Source of the DNA: Caproiciproducens galactitolivorans
GTDB taxonomy: Bacteria; Bacillota; Clostridia; Oscillospirales; Acutalibacteraceae
Reading direction: 5' to 3'
Assembly: GCF_026672255.1 (NCBI RefSeq)
Contig: NZ_JAPOHA010000012.1
Location: forward strand, 20,265-84,264
DNA: 64,000 bases
Of this stretch, positions 7,886 to 17,300 are shown in pieces. The notes below the pieces were generated by a model, which saw only the letters and a list, made by a program, of their open reading frames with translations, was not told where the DNA came from and did not search any database. The first letter of the stretch is position 1. The number at the start of each line of letters is the position of its first letter. The position numbers and the translations under genes were made by a program.

Positions 7886-8377
7886 TTGCAGGAAGAAATC
7901 GAAACCCGCTCCGTGACGCTCATCATCAGCGGCACGAAGCTCACGGGCCGGGTGCTCAAGGCGGCGATTGCCAAGTATCTGGCCCACCGGAAGGAAAAGA
8001 AAAACGCGAAGGCCCGCGCCGGTCCCGTGGTCCTTCACGGCAGGCAGACGGTGAAACAGCTCGTTGGTCAGAACGCGGGCGTGTCCAACATGGAAATCAC
8101 CGACAGCAACATCCGTTCCTTTGATCGTGTGGCGCGGAAATACGGCGTGGACTACGCCGTCAAAAAGGACCGCAGCGTTTCGCCACCCAAATATCTCGTC
8201 TTTTTCAAAGCGCGGGACGCGGACGCGCTCACCGCCGCTTTTACTGAGTTCACGGCGAAAACAGTGAACCGGGAGAAAAGGCCCTCCGTCCTCTCGCGGC
8301 TCCGTCAGTTCAAGGATCTGGTCAAGGCAAATACCGTTGACCGGGTGAGGCATAAGGAACAGGAGCGGGCGCGATGA
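7886..8377 (+). CDS. pcfB: PcfB-family (DUF3801) conjugation accessory protein
   Basis: 163 residues from TTG 7886, with AGGAGG nine bases upstream; an earlier in-frame GTG at 7877 lies inside the ribosome site. The start MQEEIETRSVTLIISGTKLT and the following KYLAHRKEKK match the PcfB/DUF3801 family, which in pCF10-type systems works beside the coupling protein PcfC to bring the relaxosome to the channel. It overlaps the coupling-protein gene by four bases (ATGA), consistent with joint function. Confidence 0.85.
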   Translation: MQEEIETRSVTLIISGTKLTGRVLKAAIAKYLAHRKEKKNAKARAGPVVLHGRQTVKQLVGQNAGVSNMEITDSNIRSFDRVARKYGVDYAVKKDRSVSPPKYLVFFKARDADALTAAFTEFTAKTVNREKRPSVLSRLRQFKDLVKANTVDRVRHKEQERAR

Positions 8378-10164
8378 GTGAGAAAACAAAAAAGCTGCTT
8401 CTAATGAATCTGCCGTACCTGTTCGTCGCTCTGTTTGCCACCAAGTTCGGACAGGCGTGGCGGCTGTCCGCAGGCGCGGACGCTTCCGGGAAGCTCCTGC
8501 ACCTGATGGACGGCCTCACCGCCGCGTTTGCCTCTCCGCTGCCGAGCTTTTATCCGACCGACCTCGGCGTGGGCGTTCTTCTCGCCGCCGCGCTCCGGCT
8601 GGCGGTTTACGTCAAAGGCCGGAACGCCAAAAAATTCCGCAAAAACGTGGAATACGGCTCGGCCCGCTGGGGCAAGGCCGAGGACATCAAACCGTACATC
8701 GATCCTGTTTTTGAAAACAACGTCATTCTCACGCAGACGGAACGGCTCACCATGAACAGCCGACCCAAGGACCCCAAGACGTCCCGTAACAAAAATGTGC
8801 TGGTCGTCGGCGGCTCCGGTTCCGGCAAGACGCGATTTTTCATCAAGCCGAACCTGATGCAGTGCGATTCCAAGGATTATCCGACGAGCTTCGTGGTCAC
8901 GGACCCGAAGGGCAGTATTGTCGTGGAGTGCGGAAATCTCCTGCGGCGCAGGGGCTACCGAATCAAAATCCTCAACACCATCAACTTCAAAAAGTCGATG
9001 CACTACAATCCCTTCGCGTACATTCATTCCGAAAAGGACATCTTGAAGCTGGTTACCACGCTCATCACCAACACCAAGGGCGAGGGCAAGGAAGGAGATG
9101 ATTTCTGGGTGAAGGCCGAAACGCTCCTTTATACGGCGCTTATCGGATACATCCACTATGAGGCCCCGGCCGAAGAACAAAATTTTGCCACACTGATTGA
9201 ATTCATTAACGCTTCGGAAGTTCGAGAGGATGATGAGGAATTCAAAAACCCCGTGGATCTCATGTTCGAGGCGTTGGAAAAGGAAAAACCAAATCATTTC
9301 GCTGTCCGGCAGTATAAGAAATACAAGTTGGCGGCGGGCAAGACAGCAAAGTCGATCCTTATTTCCTGCGGCGCGCGAATGGCCCCCTTCGACATTCAGG
9401 AGCTTCGTGACCTGACGGCCTACGACGAGCTGGAGCTGGATACGCTGGGCGACCGCAAAACCGCCCTGTTCATCATCATTTCTGATAACGACGACACGTT
9501 TAATTTTTTAGTTTCGATGGCCTACACGCAACTTTTCAACCTGCTGTGTGAAAAGGCCGACGATGTGTACGGCGGGCGCTTGCCCGTCCACGTGCGGTGC
9601 CTGCTTGACGAATTTGCAAACATCGGGCAGATCCCCAAGTTCGAGAAGCTGATCGCCACTATCCGCAGCCGCGAAATCTCGGCCTGCCTTGTTTTACAGG
9701 CGCAGAGTCAGCTCAAGGCCCTGTACAAAGACAACTCCGACACGATCATCGGCAACTGCGACAGCGCCATCTTCCTCGGCGGCAAGGAACGCACGACCCT
9801 GAAAGAACTGACCGAATCACTTGGGAAGGAGACAATCGACACCTACAACACCGGAGAAAGCCGGGGCCGCGAGGTTTCTCACAGCCTCAATTATCAAAAA
9901 TTGGGGAAAGATCTAGCTTCGGTCGATGAGCTGTCCGTCCTTGACGGAGGCAAGTGCATCCTCCAACTTCGCGGCGTCCGGCCTTTTCTTTCGGACAAGT
10001 ACGACATCACAAAGCACCCGAATTACAAATACCTGTCCGACTATGATCCCCGCAACGCTTTCCCTATCGAAAAATTCCTGTCCACCAAATTAAAACCGAA
10101 ACCGGACGATGTGTTCAACACGTATTCCGTTGATCTCTCCGGGGACCCAAAAGCCGCAGAATAG
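8374..10164 (+). CDS. Type IV coupling protein, VirD4/TraG family
   Basis: 596 residues. Two membrane segments near residues 9-25 and 63-80, then Walker A GGSGSGKT (146-153), the VTDPKGS strand, and the Walker B region LLDEFANIGQIP with the VLQAQSQLKALY segment typical of TraG/VirD4. It is expected to form the hexameric ATPase that docks the relaxase-DNA complex at the membrane. It overlaps pcfB by ATGA. An intrinsic terminator spans its stop codon. Confidence 0.95.
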   Translation: MSEKTKKLLLMNLPYLFVALFATKFGQAWRLSAGADASGKLLHLMDGLTAAFASPLPSFYPTDLGVGVLLAAALRLAVYVKGRNAKKFRKNVEYGSARWGKAEDIKPYIDPVFENNVILTQTERLTMNSRPKDPKTSRNKNVLVVGGSGSGKTRFFIKPNLMQCDSKDYPTSFVVTDPKGSIVVECGNLLRRRGYRIKILNTINFKKSMHYNPFAYIHSEKDILKLVTTLITNTKGEGKEGDDFWVKAETLLYTALIGYIHYEAPAEEQNFATLIEFINASEVREDDEEFKNPVDLMFEALEKEKPNHFAVRQYKKYKLAAGKTAKSILISCGARMAPFDIQELRDLTAYDELELDTLGDRKTALFIIISDNDDTFNFLVSMAYTQLFNLLCEKADDVYGGRLPVHVRCLLDEFANIGQIPKFEKLIATIRSREISACLVLQAQSQLKALYKDNSDTIIGNCDSAIFLGGKERTTLKELTESLGKETIDTYNTGESRGREVSHSLNYQKLGKDLASVDELSVLDGGKCILQLRGVRPFLSDKYDITKHPNYKYLSDYDPRNAFPIEKFLSTKLKPKPDDVFNTYSVDLSGDPKAAE

Positions 10165-10174
10165 CGGCTTTTTT
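10149..10174 (+). terminator. Intrinsic terminator overlapping the coupling-protein stop
   Basis: AAAAGCCGC (10149-10157) and GCGGCTTTT (10164-10172) form a nine-bp stem followed by T residues. The TAG stop is in the loop and arm. It would lower transcription into the Maff2 gene unless read through. Confidence 0.8.
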
Positions 10175-10206
10175 ATATATGCAACTTAAAAAATGGAGGT
10201 AGTATT

Positions 10207-10422
10207 ATGAGTTTCTTTCATTCCGCAATCGGTGTTCTCCAGACCCTCGTGATCGCCCTCGGCGCGGGCCTTGCCATTTGGGGCGCGATCAATCTTCTGG
10301 AAGGTTACGGCAACGACAATCCGGGAGCGAAAAGTCAAGGCATTAAACAGCTTATGGCAGGCGGCGGAGTAGCTCTGATCGGCATTACGCTGGTTCCGCT
10401 TCTCTCCAACCTGTTCGGCTGA
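10207..10422 (+). CDS. Maff2-family small membrane protein
   Basis: 71 residues with two hydrophobic helices (about 10-30 and 50-68) around a Gly/Asn-rich loop. It matches the Maff2 (DUF3852) family found between the coupling protein and the VirB6-like gene in Tn1549-type elements, and resembles VirB2/VirB3-sized mating-channel subunits. AAAATGGAGG lies upstream of the ATG. A role as a small channel subunit is inferred from position. Confidence 0.88.
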   Translation: MSFFHSAIGVLQTLVIALGAGLAIWGAINLLEGYGNDNPGAKSQGIKQLMAGGGVALIGITLVPLLSNLFG

Positions 10423-10440
10423 TGCCGACGCCAAAACACT

Positions 10441-10466
10441 CCGCGCCCCCATTTACGGGGGCGCGG
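10441..10466 (+). other. GC-rich perfect stem-loop between Maff2 and the VirB6-like gene
   Basis: CCGCGCCCCC pairs with GGGGGCGCGG (10457-10466) around ATTTAC, immediately before the AAAGGAGGTGAT ribosome site. There is no T tract. Such a stable stem could protect the abundant upstream small-gene mRNA or mark a cleavage site. Confidence 0.65.
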
Positions 10467-10484
10467 GAAAGGAGGTGATGCCGT

Positions 10485-11354
10485 TTGGATTTCATCAAAC
10501 AGCAGATTACCGAATGGCTGAAAGAAATACTCGTCGGCGGCATCATGAACAACCTGTCGGGCATGTTCGACAACGTGAACAGCCAGGTCGGGCAGATCGC
10601 CTCTCAGGTGGGAACGACGCCGCAGGCATGGAACACCGGCATTTACAACATGATCCGGACTCTGTCCGAAAACGTCATGATGCCCATCGCGGGCCTGATT
10701 CTCGCGTTCGTCATGACGCTGGAGCTGATCCAGATCATTACCGACAAAAACAATTTTCACGACATCGAAAGCGCCGTTTTCTTTAAGTGGATTTTCAAAA
10801 CGGCCTGCGCCATCCTCATCGTGACCAACACATGGAATATTGTCATGGGCATATTCGACGTAGCGCAGAGCGTGGTCAACAGCGCGGCGGGAATCATCGT
10901 TTCCGATACGTCCATCGACATCAGCTCCGTTACGGCAAACCTTCAGACGCGGCTCATGGCTATGGACCTTGGCCCCCTGTTCGGGCTGTGGTTCCAGAGC
11001 ATTTTCGTGGGCTTTACCATGTGGGTGCTCACGATCTGCATTTTCATCATCGTGTACGGGAGGATGATCGAAATCTACTTAGCCACTTCCATCGCGCCGA
11101 TTCCGATGGCGACGATGTTGAACCGGGAATGGGGCGGCATGGGGCAGAACTATCTTCGCTCCCTGTTCGCGCTCGGCTTTCAGGGCTTTCTCATCATCGT
11201 CTGCGTGGCGATTTACGCCGTTCTTGTAAAAAGCATCAGCGTGAGCACGGACATCAGCAAGGCGATCTGGACGTGCATGGGCTACACGGTGCTACTGTGC
11301 TTTACGCTCTTTAAGACCGGAAGCCTTGCAAAATCCATTTTCAACGCGCATTGA
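10485..11354 (+). CDS. VirB6/TrbL-like polytopic mating-channel protein
   Basis: 289 residues from TTG 10485, with GGAGGTGAT upstream. At least five hydrophobic segments are visible (near 66-90, 100-125, 170-195, 225-255, 265-280), and the conserved cytoplasmic loop AP-IPMATMLNREWGGMG is characteristic of TrbL/VirB6-like proteins of Firmicutes ICEs. Expected to line the inner-membrane DNA channel with VirB4 and PrgI. It sits in the usual order Maff2, VirB6, small protein, PrgI, VirB4. Confidence 0.9.
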   Translation: MDFIKQQITEWLKEILVGGIMNNLSGMFDNVNSQVGQIASQVGTTPQAWNTGIYNMIRTLSENVMMPIAGLILAFVMTLELIQIITDKNNFHDIESAVFFKWIFKTACAILIVTNTWNIVMGIFDVAQSVVNSAAGIIVSDTSIDISSVTANLQTRLMAMDLGPLFGLWFQSIFVGFTMWVLTICIFIIVYGRMIEIYLATSIAPIPMATMLNREWGGMGQNYLRSLFALGFQGFLIIVCVAIYAVLVKSISVSTDISKAIWTCMGYTVLLCFTLFKTGSLAKSIFNAH

Positions 11355-11370
11355 CGGAGGTGATATTTCA

Positions 11371-11778
11371 ATGCAGGACAAATTACAGGAACTTCTTGAC
11401 CGGCTGGACGCCAACTTTTCAGCGTTTCAAACGGCATGGGAAGCAAAAAGCAAAACGGAACTGATCGGCGCATCCCGCGAGATCACCGCGATTAAGGACG
11501 CCCATTATTACCTGACCGAAAGCCACGGCTTTGAACCGGAGGAAATCGACTATCTTCTTCTGTTTGAAAATCCCTTGCAGGTTGTGGCCGACAAGTGGCT
11601 GGAGCGCACGGAGGACCTGAGCGATTTCAGCTTCGCACTCGACGAGGTGTTCGACAAGCAGGACGCGCTCCGGGATTACGAACAGAAGGAAAAGCCGTCC
11701 GTTCTGGAACAACTTCATCATACCACCGAGACTGCCGGGAAAGCCGCGCGCCCGACGAAAGAACAGGAGGCGCGATAA
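11371..11778 (+). CDS. Conserved small ICE protein, possibly DUF3848-like
   Basis: 135 residues, ATG at 11371 with GGAGGTGAT upstream. Soluble, acidic and mainly helical (LQELLDRLDANFSAF, then REITAIKDAHYYL and the conserved-looking YLLLFENPLQVVADKWL). I know similar proteins from the same slot of related elements but am unsure of the family name; DUF3848 is a guess. It ends with a Lys/Glu-rich tail that also appears in other proteins of this ICE (KPSVLEQL). The next gene starts directly after its stop. Confidence 0.65.
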   Translation: MQDKLQELLDRLDANFSAFQTAWEAKSKTELIGASREITAIKDAHYYLTESHGFEPEEIDYLLLFENPLQVVADKWLERTEDLSDFSFALDEVFDKQDALRDYEQKEKPSVLEQLHHTTETAGKAARPTKEQEAR

Positions 11779-12237
11779 ATGGCTTATGTTCCCGTCCCCA
11801 AGGACCTGACCGCCGTGAAAACGAAGGTCTTGTTCAACTTAACAAAACGGCAGCTTGTCTGTTTCAGCGGCGGCGCGCTTGTTGGCGTACCGCTTTTCTT
11901 TTTGCTCAAAGGGCCTGTGGGATTCAGCGCCGGAGCCGCTTCCCTCTGCATGGTTCTTGCCATGCTGCCGTTTTTCCTGATGGCCGTCTATGAGAAAAAC
12001 GGCCTCCCGATGGAAAAGATCGTCCGCAACATCGTTCGGGTGCTCTTTCTCCGGCCAAAGCAGCGGCCCTATCAGACCAACAATTTTTACGCCGTGCTCG
12101 CGCGGCAAAGTAAACTCGACAAGGAGGTGCATCGGATTGTCGGTAAAAAAGCAAAAACCGACCATGAATCGGTCATTGTCCCGCGCCGAGAGGCGTCAGA
12201 TCGAAGCTGCCGTCGCAAGGGCACGGCAGACCGATAA
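11779..12237 (+). CDS. prgI: PrgI-family membrane protein
   Basis: 152 residues beginning MAYVPVPKDLTAVKTK and a conserved NLTKRQLVCFSGGAL stretch. Two adjacent membrane helices (about 35-50 and 55-75) are followed by a cytoplasmic tail with MEKIVRNIVRVLFLRPKQRPY. This matches PrgI proteins, the VirB3-like partner of the VirB4 ATPase in Gram-positive type IV systems. The start of virB4 is inside its last hundred bases in another frame, so expression is coupled. Confidence 0.9.
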   Translation: MAYVPVPKDLTAVKTKVLFNLTKRQLVCFSGGALVGVPLFFLLKGPVGFSAGAASLCMVLAMLPFFLMAVYEKNGLPMEKIVRNIVRVLFLRPKQRPYQTNNFYAVLARQSKLDKEVHRIVGKKAKTDHESVIVPRREASDRSCRRKGTADR

Positions 12238-14542
12238 GAAAAAGCAGTCGGCGCAGGACAGCATCCCGTTTCAGCGGATGTTCCCGGACGGCATCTGCCG
12301 CGTGACCGACAGTTATTACACGAAAACCGTTCGGTTTCAGGACATCAACTATCAGCTCAACCAGAACGAGGACAAGACCGCCATCTTTGAGGGCTGGTGC
12401 GATTTTCTTAACTATTTCGACAGCTCCATCAAATTTCAGCTCTCGTTTCTGAACCTCTCCGCGACGCGGGACAGCTTTGCAAAAATCGTCACCATCGCGC
12501 CGCAGGGCGACGATTTTGACAACCTGCGCTCGGAATATACGGAAATGCTTCGGAATCAGCTTGCCAAAGGCAACAACGGCCTCATTAAAACCAAATACCT
12601 GACCTTCGGTATTGAAGCGGATAGCCTGAAAGCGGCCAAACCCCGGCTGGAACGTATCGAGATCGACATTCTCAACAACTTCAAACATCTCGGCGTAACA
12701 GCCGCTTCCCTGAACGGCGCGGACCGCCTGCGGCTGCTGCACGATATTTTCCACATGGACGCGCCGGAGCCGTTCCGCTTTTCGTGGGACTGGCTGGCTC
12801 CCTCCGGCCTGTCCGTCAAAGACTTCATCGCGCCCAGCTCTTTCGAGTTCAAAAGCGGCAGCATGTTCGGCATGGGGCGTCAGGTAGGCGCGGTCAGTTT
12901 TCTCCAAATCCTCGCGCCGGAGCTGAACGACCGGATGCTGGCCGATTTTCTCGACATGGAATCCAGCCTCATCGTCACCATGCACATCCAGTCCATCGAT
13001 CAGGTGAACGCCATCAAGACGGTGAAGCGGAAAATCACGGACTTGGATTCCATGAAGATTCAGGAGCAGAAAAAGGCCATCCGTTCCGGTTACGACATGG
13101 ATATCCTCCCCTCCGACCTTGCCACCTACGGCGAGGAAGCGAAAAAACTGTTGCAGGATTTACAGTCCCGCAACGAGCGCATGTTCCTTGTGACCTTTCT
13201 CGTCCTCAACGTGGCCGAGAACAGGCAGCGGCTGGACAACAACGTATTTCAGGCAAGCTCCCTCGCGCAGAAATATAACTGCGCGCTGACCCGCCTCGAT
13301 TTCCGGCAGGAAGAAGGGCTGATGTCCTCACTTCCGCTTGGATACAACCAAATAGAGATTCAGCGGGGCCTGACCACGTCAAGCACCGCCATTTTTATTC
13401 CCTTTACCACGCAGGAGCTGTTCCAGACCGGGCGCGAGGCGCTGTACTGCGGGCTGAATGCTTTGTCCAACAACCTCATCATGGTGGATCGGAAGCTCTT
13501 GAAAAACCCGAACGGTCTGATTCTCGGCACACCGGGCGCGGGCAAATCTTTCGCCGCGAAGCGGGAAATCGTCAACGTGTTCCTCGTCACAAACGACGAC
13601 ATCATCGTCTGCGACCCGGAGGCCGAATACGGCCCGCTGATTGAGCGCCTGCACGGGCAGATCATCAAAATATCGCCCGCATCCACCGATTACATCAATC
13701 CCATGGACATCAACCTCAACTATTCCGAGGAAGAAAACCCGTTATCTTTGAAGTCGGATTTTATCCTCTCCCTCTGCGAGCTGATCGTCGGCGGCAAGGA
13801 GGGATTGCAGCCTGTGGAAAAGACGGTCATCGACCGCTGCGTGAGACTGGTGTATCGGAATTACCTCAACGACCCGCGCCCGGAAAACATGCCGATTCTG
13901 GAGGATTTGTACAATGAACTGCGGCGGCAGGATGAAAAGGAAGCGCAGTACATCGCCACGGCGCTGGAAATCTACGTCACCGGTTCCCTCAATGTGTTCA
14001 ATCACCGCACCACAGTCAACGTAAAAAACCGTGTTGTCAGCTACGATATCCGGGAGCTGGGCAAGCAGCTCAAAAAAATCGGGATGCTCATCGTGCAGGA
14101 TCAGGTCTGGAACCGCGTCACCGTCAACCGGGCCGTGGGAAAATCCACGCGCTACTATATCGACGAATTCCATCTGCTCTTAAAAGAAGAACAGACCGCC
14201 GCCTATTCCGTGGAAATCTGGAAGCGGTTTCGCAAATGGGGCGGTATTCCGACCGGAATTACGCAGAACATAAAGGACCTTCTTTCCTCACGGGAAATCG
14301 AGAACATCTTTGAAAACTCGGATTACATCTATATGCTCAATCAGGCGTCCGGCGACCGCCAGATTCTTGCCAAGCAGCTTGGCATTTCTCCGCACCAGCT
14401 TTCCTACGTCACCCATTCCGGTGAGGGCGAAGGGCTGCTGTTCTACGGCAACGTCATTCTGCCGTTTATCGACCATTTCCCGAAGGACACGGAGCTGTAC
14501 CGCATCATGACCACCAAGCCGCAGGAAGTGGCGGCAACATGA
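12137..14542 (+). CDS. VirB4/TraE-family conjugation ATPase
   Basis: 801 residues using TTG 12137, which has AAGGAGGTG eight bases before it; the open frame extends further upstream to 11990, but that part overlaps prgI and has no family match. The N-terminal domain interacts with VirB3-like proteins. The ATPase domain carries Walker A GTPGAGKS near residue 460 and a Walker B strand YYIDEFHLLL near 672, with RKWGGIPTGITQN after it. It powers channel assembly and DNA transfer, and length fits the family. Confidence 0.94.
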   Translation: MSVKKQKPTMNRSLSRAERRQIEAAVARARQTDKKKQSAQDSIPFQRMFPDGICRVTDSYYTKTVRFQDINYQLNQNEDKTAIFEGWCDFLNYFDSSIKFQLSFLNLSATRDSFAKIVTIAPQGDDFDNLRSEYTEMLRNQLAKGNNGLIKTKYLTFGIEADSLKAAKPRLERIEIDILNNFKHLGVTAASLNGADRLRLLHDIFHMDAPEPFRFSWDWLAPSGLSVKDFIAPSSFEFKSGSMFGMGRQVGAVSFLQILAPELNDRMLADFLDMESSLIVTMHIQSIDQVNAIKTVKRKITDLDSMKIQEQKKAIRSGYDMDILPSDLATYGEEAKKLLQDLQSRNERMFLVTFLVLNVAENRQRLDNNVFQASSLAQKYNCALTRLDFRQEEGLMSSLPLGYNQIEIQRGLTTSSTAIFIPFTTQELFQTGREALYCGLNALSNNLIMVDRKLLKNPNGLILGTPGAGKSFAAKREIVNVFLVTNDDIIVCDPEAEYGPLIERLHGQIIKISPASTDYINPMDINLNYSEEENPLSLKSDFILSLCELIVGGKEGLQPVEKTVIDRCVRLVYRNYLNDPRPENMPILEDLYNELRRQDEKEAQYIATALEIYVTGSLNVFNHRTTVNVKNRVVSYDIRELGKQLKKIGMLIVQDQVWNRVTVNRAVGKSTRYYIDEFHLLLKEEQTAAYSVEIWKRFRKWGGIPTGITQNIKDLLSSREIENIFENSDYIYMLNQASGDRQILAKQLGISPHQLSYVTHSGEGEGLLFYGNVILPFIDHFPKDTELYRIMTTKPQEVAAT

Positions 14543-14576
14543 GCGTCCTCGCTCAGCGGGACCGGAGGTGATGGTA

Positions 14577-16304
14577 ATGGAAAAGCGAGCGCCCCGCCTG
14601 CAATTTACGAAGGAGGAACGAACCGACCCCGTATTAAAAAATTCTGTCCGCAGAGTACAGAAAGCGGCGGCAAAGGCCAACCGCGCACAGGCGATAATCC
14701 CGAAAAAGACCGTTTTTAAGCGGCAGCGCGTCGTTGACCCGGCCACCGGCAAGATCACAACGCACCTGAAATTTGAGGATGTGGATAAGAAAAAACCGTC
14801 CAAGCTCACTCATGCCGTCCGGGACGCGCCCGGAAACGCCGTTTTGATGCAGTTCCACCGGGAAATTCGGCAGTCGGAGGATGAAAACGTCGGCGTGAAA
14901 GCGGCACATAAGAGCGAGGAAGCCGCCGAAACGGGCGGGCGTCTGGTTCGCAGCGACCACCGTTCCCACAAATTGAAGCCCTATCGGAAATCGGCCAAAG
15001 CGGAAAAGCGACTGGACCGCGCCAATCTCGGTTATTTGCAGAAAAAGGCCGCGCGGGACAATCCGCAGCCCTCCGGCAATCCTTTGGCCCACTGGCGGCA
15101 AAAGCGGGCCGTCAAAAAACAGTACGCCGCCGCGAAGCGGACCGGACAGTTCGCTGGTTCTGCCGGGAAAGCCGCCGGGAACACCGCAAAGGCGGCAAAA
15201 GCGGCGGCACGGGAAAGTAAACGGGCGGCGGCTTTTGTCGCGCGGCATCCGAACGGCTTTTTGATCGCCGCAGGCGTTTTTCTGGTACTGGTTCTGCTTC
15301 TGAACGTCCTGTCCTCCAGCTCGGTTCTGCTGGAAGGCGCGCTGTCCGGCGTTACCGCGTCCACCTATCCTTCCACGGACGACGCCATGCTCGGTGCGGA
15401 AGCCGCTTACGCCCAAAAGGAAGCGGACCTTCAGGATGAAATCGACCATTACGAGCAGCGGCACGGCGGGTGCGATGAGTATCATTACAACCTCGATAAA
15501 ATCGGCCACGATCCCTATGTGCTGATTTCCATCCTGACCGCGTGGCACGGCGGCGAATGGACGCTGGATGAAGTCCGGGGCACGCTTTCCATGCTGTTCT
15601 CACAAGAATACCAACTGACACAGACCGTGGAGACGGAAACCCGATATCGCACGGAAACACATACAGTGACGGACCCAGACGGTACAACTCACACCGAAAC
15701 CCGGCAGGTTCCCTATACCTACACCATCTGCAATGTGAAACTGCACAACGAGGCTTTATCCCATCTTCCCATTTCCATCATGAATGAGGATCAGGTCGGT
15801 GTGTACTCAATGTACATGTCTACTCTCGGTAACAGGCCCGACCTGTTCCCTTCGTCGGCCTATCCGAACGCATCCACCGCCAAAAAGCCCACGGAATACG
15901 ATATTCCCCCGGAGGCGATGGCAGACGCGCGGTTCGCCGCCATGATGGCGGAAGCGAAAAAATACATCGGCTATCCCTACGTTTGGGGCGGCAGCAGCCC
16001 GAAAACCTCGTTCGACTGTTCCGGCTACGTGTCGTGGGTGATCAATCACAGCGGATGGAACGTGGGACGGCTGGGGGCACAGGGTCTCTGCGACATATGC
16101 ACTCCGGTTTCTCCTGCCGACGCCAAACCCGGCGACCTTGTTTTCTTTGAACACACCTATGACACTGACGGCGTGTCCCATGTGGGCATCTATGTGGGAA
16201 ACGGCATGATGCTCGCGGCGGGGGACCCCATCGGCTACTCGAATCTCAACACAAGTTACTGGCAAAGCCATTTTTACACGTTCGGGCGTTTACCGAATCC
16301 ATAA
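14577..16304 (+). CDS. CD1108-family mating protein with NlpC/P60 peptidoglycan hydrolase domain
   Basis: 575 residues, ATG at 14577 with GGAGG at 14564. A long basic cytoplasmic region (1-225) precedes one membrane helix (about 228-245). The extracellular part ends in an NlpC/P60 cysteine peptidase: YVWGGSSPKTSFDCSGYV holds the catalytic Cys near residue 480, and the HVGIYVGNG strand supplies the His. It is expected to open the cell wall locally for the mating channel, like VirB1 or Orf14 of Tn916. It is probably co-transcribed with virB4. Confidence 0.92.
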   Translation: MEKRAPRLQFTKEERTDPVLKNSVRRVQKAAAKANRAQAIIPKKTVFKRQRVVDPATGKITTHLKFEDVDKKKPSKLTHAVRDAPGNAVLMQFHREIRQSEDENVGVKAAHKSEEAAETGGRLVRSDHRSHKLKPYRKSAKAEKRLDRANLGYLQKKAARDNPQPSGNPLAHWRQKRAVKKQYAAAKRTGQFAGSAGKAAGNTAKAAKAAARESKRAAAFVARHPNGFLIAAGVFLVLVLLLNVLSSSSVLLEGALSGVTASTYPSTDDAMLGAEAAYAQKEADLQDEIDHYEQRHGGCDEYHYNLDKIGHDPYVLISILTAWHGGEWTLDEVRGTLSMLFSQEYQLTQTVETETRYRTETHTVTDPDGTTHTETRQVPYTYTICNVKLHNEALSHLPISIMNEDQVGVYSMYMSTLGNRPDLFPSSAYPNASTAKKPTEYDIPPEAMADARFAAMMAEAKKYIGYPYVWGGSSPKTSFDCSGYVSWVINHSGWNVGRLGAQGLCDICTPVSPADAKPGDLVFFEHTYDTDGVSHVGIYVGNGMMLAAGDPIGYSNLNTSYWQSHFYTFGRLPNP

Positions 16305-16324
16305 ACAGATTGGAGGAATCAACC

Positions 16325-16564
16325 GTGAATCCGAAATTCAAAAAAATCGACGCCGAGTATGAAAAGAACGCGGCGAAAATCTCCGCGCTGCAAAACCGGC
16401 AGAAGGAACTGGAAAAGCAGCGCCGGGAGCTGGAAAATCTCGATATTATCGGCCTTGTGCGGGGCATGGGCATGACTGCGGAGGAACTGGCCGCGCTCAT
16501 GAAAGCATCCCGCGAAATATCCGGTCAGAACAAACAGGAGGAAAATGTTCATGAAAAAATCTAA
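16325..16564 (+). CDS. DUF4315-family protein
   Basis: 79 residues from GTG 16325, with TTGGAGG upstream. Residues 1-45 form a heptad-patterned coiled coil (NPKFKKIDAEYEKN, then ISALQNRQKELEKQRRELE), then LDIIGLVRGMGMTAEELAALM, both typical of DUF4315 in this slot of Tn1549-like elements. No known activity. Its end overlaps the start of the next gene. Confidence 0.88.
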   Translation: MNPKFKKIDAEYEKNAAKISALQNRQKELEKQRRELENLDIIGLVRGMGMTAEELAALMKASREISGQNKQEENVHEKI

Positions 16565-17300
16565 AATCCGCGTATTGGTCTGCCTGATGGCCGCCGTGTC
16601 CTGCACGGCGGCTTTTTCCGCCAACGCCCTCGCTTACAGCACAGGGACGACCTCTCCGACCTTGAGCAGTTCCAACGCCGCGCAGAGCAGCACCGCATCG
16701 TCGGCAGCATCATCCGCAACGTCGTCCGGAACATCTCTCAAGCCGCTGACGCCGGACGGCACAGGGACAATGATCGACAACGTGACCAACGAGGACGGCA
16801 AGGAGTTTTTCACCATTACCACGCCGAGCAAGCACGTCTTTTACCTGATTATCGACCGTCAGAAGAATGCCGAAAACGTCTATTTCCTTGACGCCGTTAC
16901 GGACAAGGACCTGCTTGCGCTGGCAAAGAACGACAACGAGGACGTATCCGGTTCTTCCTCGGCCAAGACTGCTTCCACCCCGGAGACATCCTCCGCGCCG
17001 ACTGTATCGACGCCCACCGCTTCGTCCAACCCTCAGCCGGAAAAACAGAACAGCAGCGCCGGAATCGCGGCGGTCGCCGTGCTTGCGGCCGTTCTCGTCG
17101 GCGCGGCGGTGTGGTTTTTCAAATTCCGCAAGCCGGGTAAAAAGGATAAGAACAAGCCTGACCCGGACGATTACGATTACGCCGATGACGGGGATGAAGA
17201 ATCCGAACCGGAGAATGAACCGGATTCCCCCGATAAAGAAACAGAGCAGAAAGATGAGTCGGAAACTTCCGATGATGAAGCGGAGCGTGAGGACGAATGA
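16551..17300 (+). CDS. DUF4366-family secreted, membrane-anchored protein
   Basis: 249 residues; ATG 16551 is preferred over ATG 16545 because AGGAGG is nine rather than three bases away. Signal peptide to about residue 28 (ends SANALA). A Ser/Thr/Ala-rich spacer, then the domain FFTITTPSKHVFYLIIDRQK and NVYFLDAVTDKDLL, a second Ser-rich spacer, a C-terminal membrane helix (about 165-187) and a very acidic cytoplasmic tail. Classic DUF4366 layout following DUF4315. Probably part of the mating-surface machinery; function unproven. Confidence 0.88.
   Translation: MKKSKIRVLVCLMAAVSCTAAFSANALAYSTGTTSPTLSSSNAAQSSTASSAASSATSSGTSLKPLTPDGTGTMIDNVTNEDGKEFFTITTPSKHVFYLIIDRQKNAENVYFLDAVTDKDLLALAKNDNEDVSGSSSAKTASTPETSSAPTVSTPTASSNPQPEKQNSSAGIAAVAVLAAVLVGAAVWFFKFRKPGKKDKNKPDPDDYDYADDGDEESEPENEPDSPDKETEQKDESETSDDEAEREDE

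Noticed and set aside
11990..12136. Upstream extension of the VirB4 frame
   Set aside because: It overlaps prgI in another frame, lacks family similarity, and a good ribosome site exists before TTG 12137.
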